A stretch of 64,000 nucleotides of DNA from Echinococcus granulosus (lineage: Eukaryota; Platyhelminthes; Cestoda; Cyclophyllidea; Taeniidae): assembly GCF_000524195.1 (NCBI RefSeq), contig NW_020170388.1, forward strand, positions 754,585 through 818,584, read 5' to 3'. Below, one piece after another: positions 62,301-64,000 of the stretch. The notes beneath the pieces are model-generated. The model worked only from the letters and a program-made list of their open reading frames with translations, was not told where the DNA came from and made no database searches. The position numbers and the translations under genes were made by a program. The stretch's first letter is position 1. Every line of letters begins with the position of its first letter.

Positions 62301-64000
62301 ACTACACCTTAAAGCAGGTTTCTGTCCATTTTTCCGTGAGCCGCAACGTTTACTGCATAAACTATCATTTGATCCAAGTTTGTTTCAATTTTAACCAAAA
62401 GGGCATTCTTGATAAATACTGTGTCCACTTCTATGTATTACGTTCCGACAACAATTTGGAGTTTTTCTGTGTTAGCTGATACAACTGCGTCAGATTTATA
62501 ACGTTGTGTATTCATTGTATTCAGCGAATCTAGAGTGTTTATCACTATGTTTTGATTGTGCAAATGGATAAGTTAATGGGCAAAATACGAACTCACACAT
62601 CGCTTTTTTGGTCTCCATAAATAAATATACCTTTTACTCATTGCTACTTAAATCTGAACACCTCACCTTTGAACAACAGGCTGAAATATAGTAGGGGTGT
62701 TGGAAAATGTGTGGAAGAAGGGATGGGCTCCTAATTAGGGCATTCAGTGTATTCTCATCAAAGCGCTATTCTGGCTATTCGGCAATGATTTATCTGCTTA
62801 TGGAAGCTGCACAGTCTTTTATTCTACTAAGTGTAAATATAATTTTGACAATTTACTTGGCGAGCTCATATTGATATTCCTGTCAGAATGGGTGGAGTAA
62901 GCTCATGATTAGCAAATAAGACTGACTTTAGGGTTGTTTTTGCCTTGCAAGTTTGTAAATTTTTCTATGTAACAAAATAATTTCTTGGATTAGACACCGA
63001 CCCCAACTGTTATGCTTGAGCTATCTTCAATGCTTGTATATCTCCAGAGATCAGATGGAGAGATTTTAAATAACCCATGCAGATTGCTTAGGATAATGTA
63101 CAGAATTGAGCACTCGTTCACTAACTTCCCTTCTATAGTTAAGATCTTTAGGTGGTAGCTGCCTAGTATGGAGTTCTTTCAAGTTATTTATGCCTCATTA
63201 TAATCTTTCATTCTTAAAAATGAAGCCTCTTTACGCGACGGCCATTTCCTTAAGTGGTAAATTCCAACTTCATAGAGCTATATTGAAACCCATTGCTATT
63301 TTCGTAATACCAAAAACATAATTTGCAACTCCTGAGTCCATTCAATACATTATTACGGAAGGAATTCTCCACCTAATCCATGCTGATTTATACATCCATA
63401 TAAAGGTCGTTGCATACCTTTTGGATATTTGTAGAATAATTTTGACTTGACCTTTGGCAGTCAGTAGAAAAATAGACTTCACTGTTAACGCACAAGTGAA
63501 ATGAATGTTCCAGTCAATTTTGCATTTTTTAGGTATCAGTTCCTTAACATTATAAAAATTACCCATTTTTATGCACCATCAACTTGAAAAAATGCAATTA
63601 GTGGTAAAATCTGGTCTACAGAAGCGTGATTTCTCCAGTTCTTTCTTAGCTCTTTTCGTATACGTTTGGCTTTGGTCATATAGGCATAAACGCATTGCAT
63701 AAGACTCTCCTTTCATGAAAATTCAGTAAAATATTACTCTGAATTTACACTCTTTTTAATTGTACAATGATTTTTACGCCCATACACACATTTATAAGTA
63801 CGTTTTAGGTCTGGTAATGCCAAGAAGAGAATTATTACTTAATGAGTGCATCCTATATGTTTTTACCTAAAAAATTCACCACATTTGATTTATTCGTTGC
63901 GATCAGGAGCATCTATCGCAATGGATTTCACAGACAAAATTAGAAGGCAACAAGCGAGTTTATGCCAGCTAGTTAAGACTGGACAAATTCCTTAAGCATT
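59347..64000 (+). other. Start of a long intron in the receptor kinase domain, running off the window
   Basis: The exon ends AAG/GTGAGA directly after the ATP-binding lysine. I searched the remaining 4.65 kb for the next kinase segment (alpha-C glutamate, HRD, DFG) and found none. A GC-richer patch at about 61640-62310 holds a CTC repeat (about 61793-61813) and two overlapping frames (61643-61945, 61942-62151) without recognisable domains. The rest is AT-rich. Confidence 0.55.
61793..61813. repeat. CTC trinucleotide run
   Basis: About six tandem CTC units inside a GC-richer patch of the long intron. Simple repeat; no function inferred. Confidence 0.7.

Overview
This window is nuclear genomic DNA from a eukaryote, most likely a parasitic flatworm (tapeworm or fluke). 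The base composition is AT-rich (roughly 63% AT by eye). Genes are split into many short exons with GT..AG introns. In two unrelated genes the first introns at the 5' end are only about 30 to 39 nt long, while introns further 3' reach 5 to 8 kb; this 5'-small/3'-large pattern is well known from schistosomes and other parasitic flatworms. No bacterial operons, tRNA, rRNA, CRISPR array or intact transposon was seen. The phylum is inferred; the species cannot be named from sequence alone.

Layout. (1) 1-1553, minus: the N-terminal part of an alpha-2-macroglobulin/CD109/TEP-family secreted protein, running off the left edge. (2) 1554-7037: intergenic, with a possible small cysteine-containing exon near 2.3-2.4 kb. 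(3) 7038-9885 and perhaps up to 12100, minus: the 3' part of an unrecognised gene whose product ends in a single transmembrane segment. (4) 12605-38736, minus: a complete ribosomal S6 kinase (RSK/p90RSK, RPS6KA family) gene, 18 exons and 745 codons, fully reconstructed with every splice phase agreeing. (5) 38782-45567: intergenic or 5' gene territory with several weak exon candidates and a GC-richer, stop-riddled relic at 43.1-45.2 kb. (6) 45568-59346, plus: a receptor tyrosine kinase with two fibronectin type III domains, a transmembrane helix, a long juxtamembrane segment and the start of a ROS1/Sevenless-like kinase domain. The rest of the kinase lies beyond the right edge.

The genes do not form a pathway cluster. 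RSK is a cytoplasmic/nuclear effector of ERK and PDK1 signalling, and the receptor tyrosine kinase is of the kind that can feed that cascade, but their adjacency is probably incidental. Most of the sequence is intron. Most open frames of 60-130 codons in this AT-rich DNA are expected by chance, so only those with splice sites, phase agreement or recognisable motifs are annotated as coding. I found no convincing novel system. The best leads are the minute introns, the transmembrane gene, a 22-bp perfect palindrome and a few phase-consistent orphan exons.
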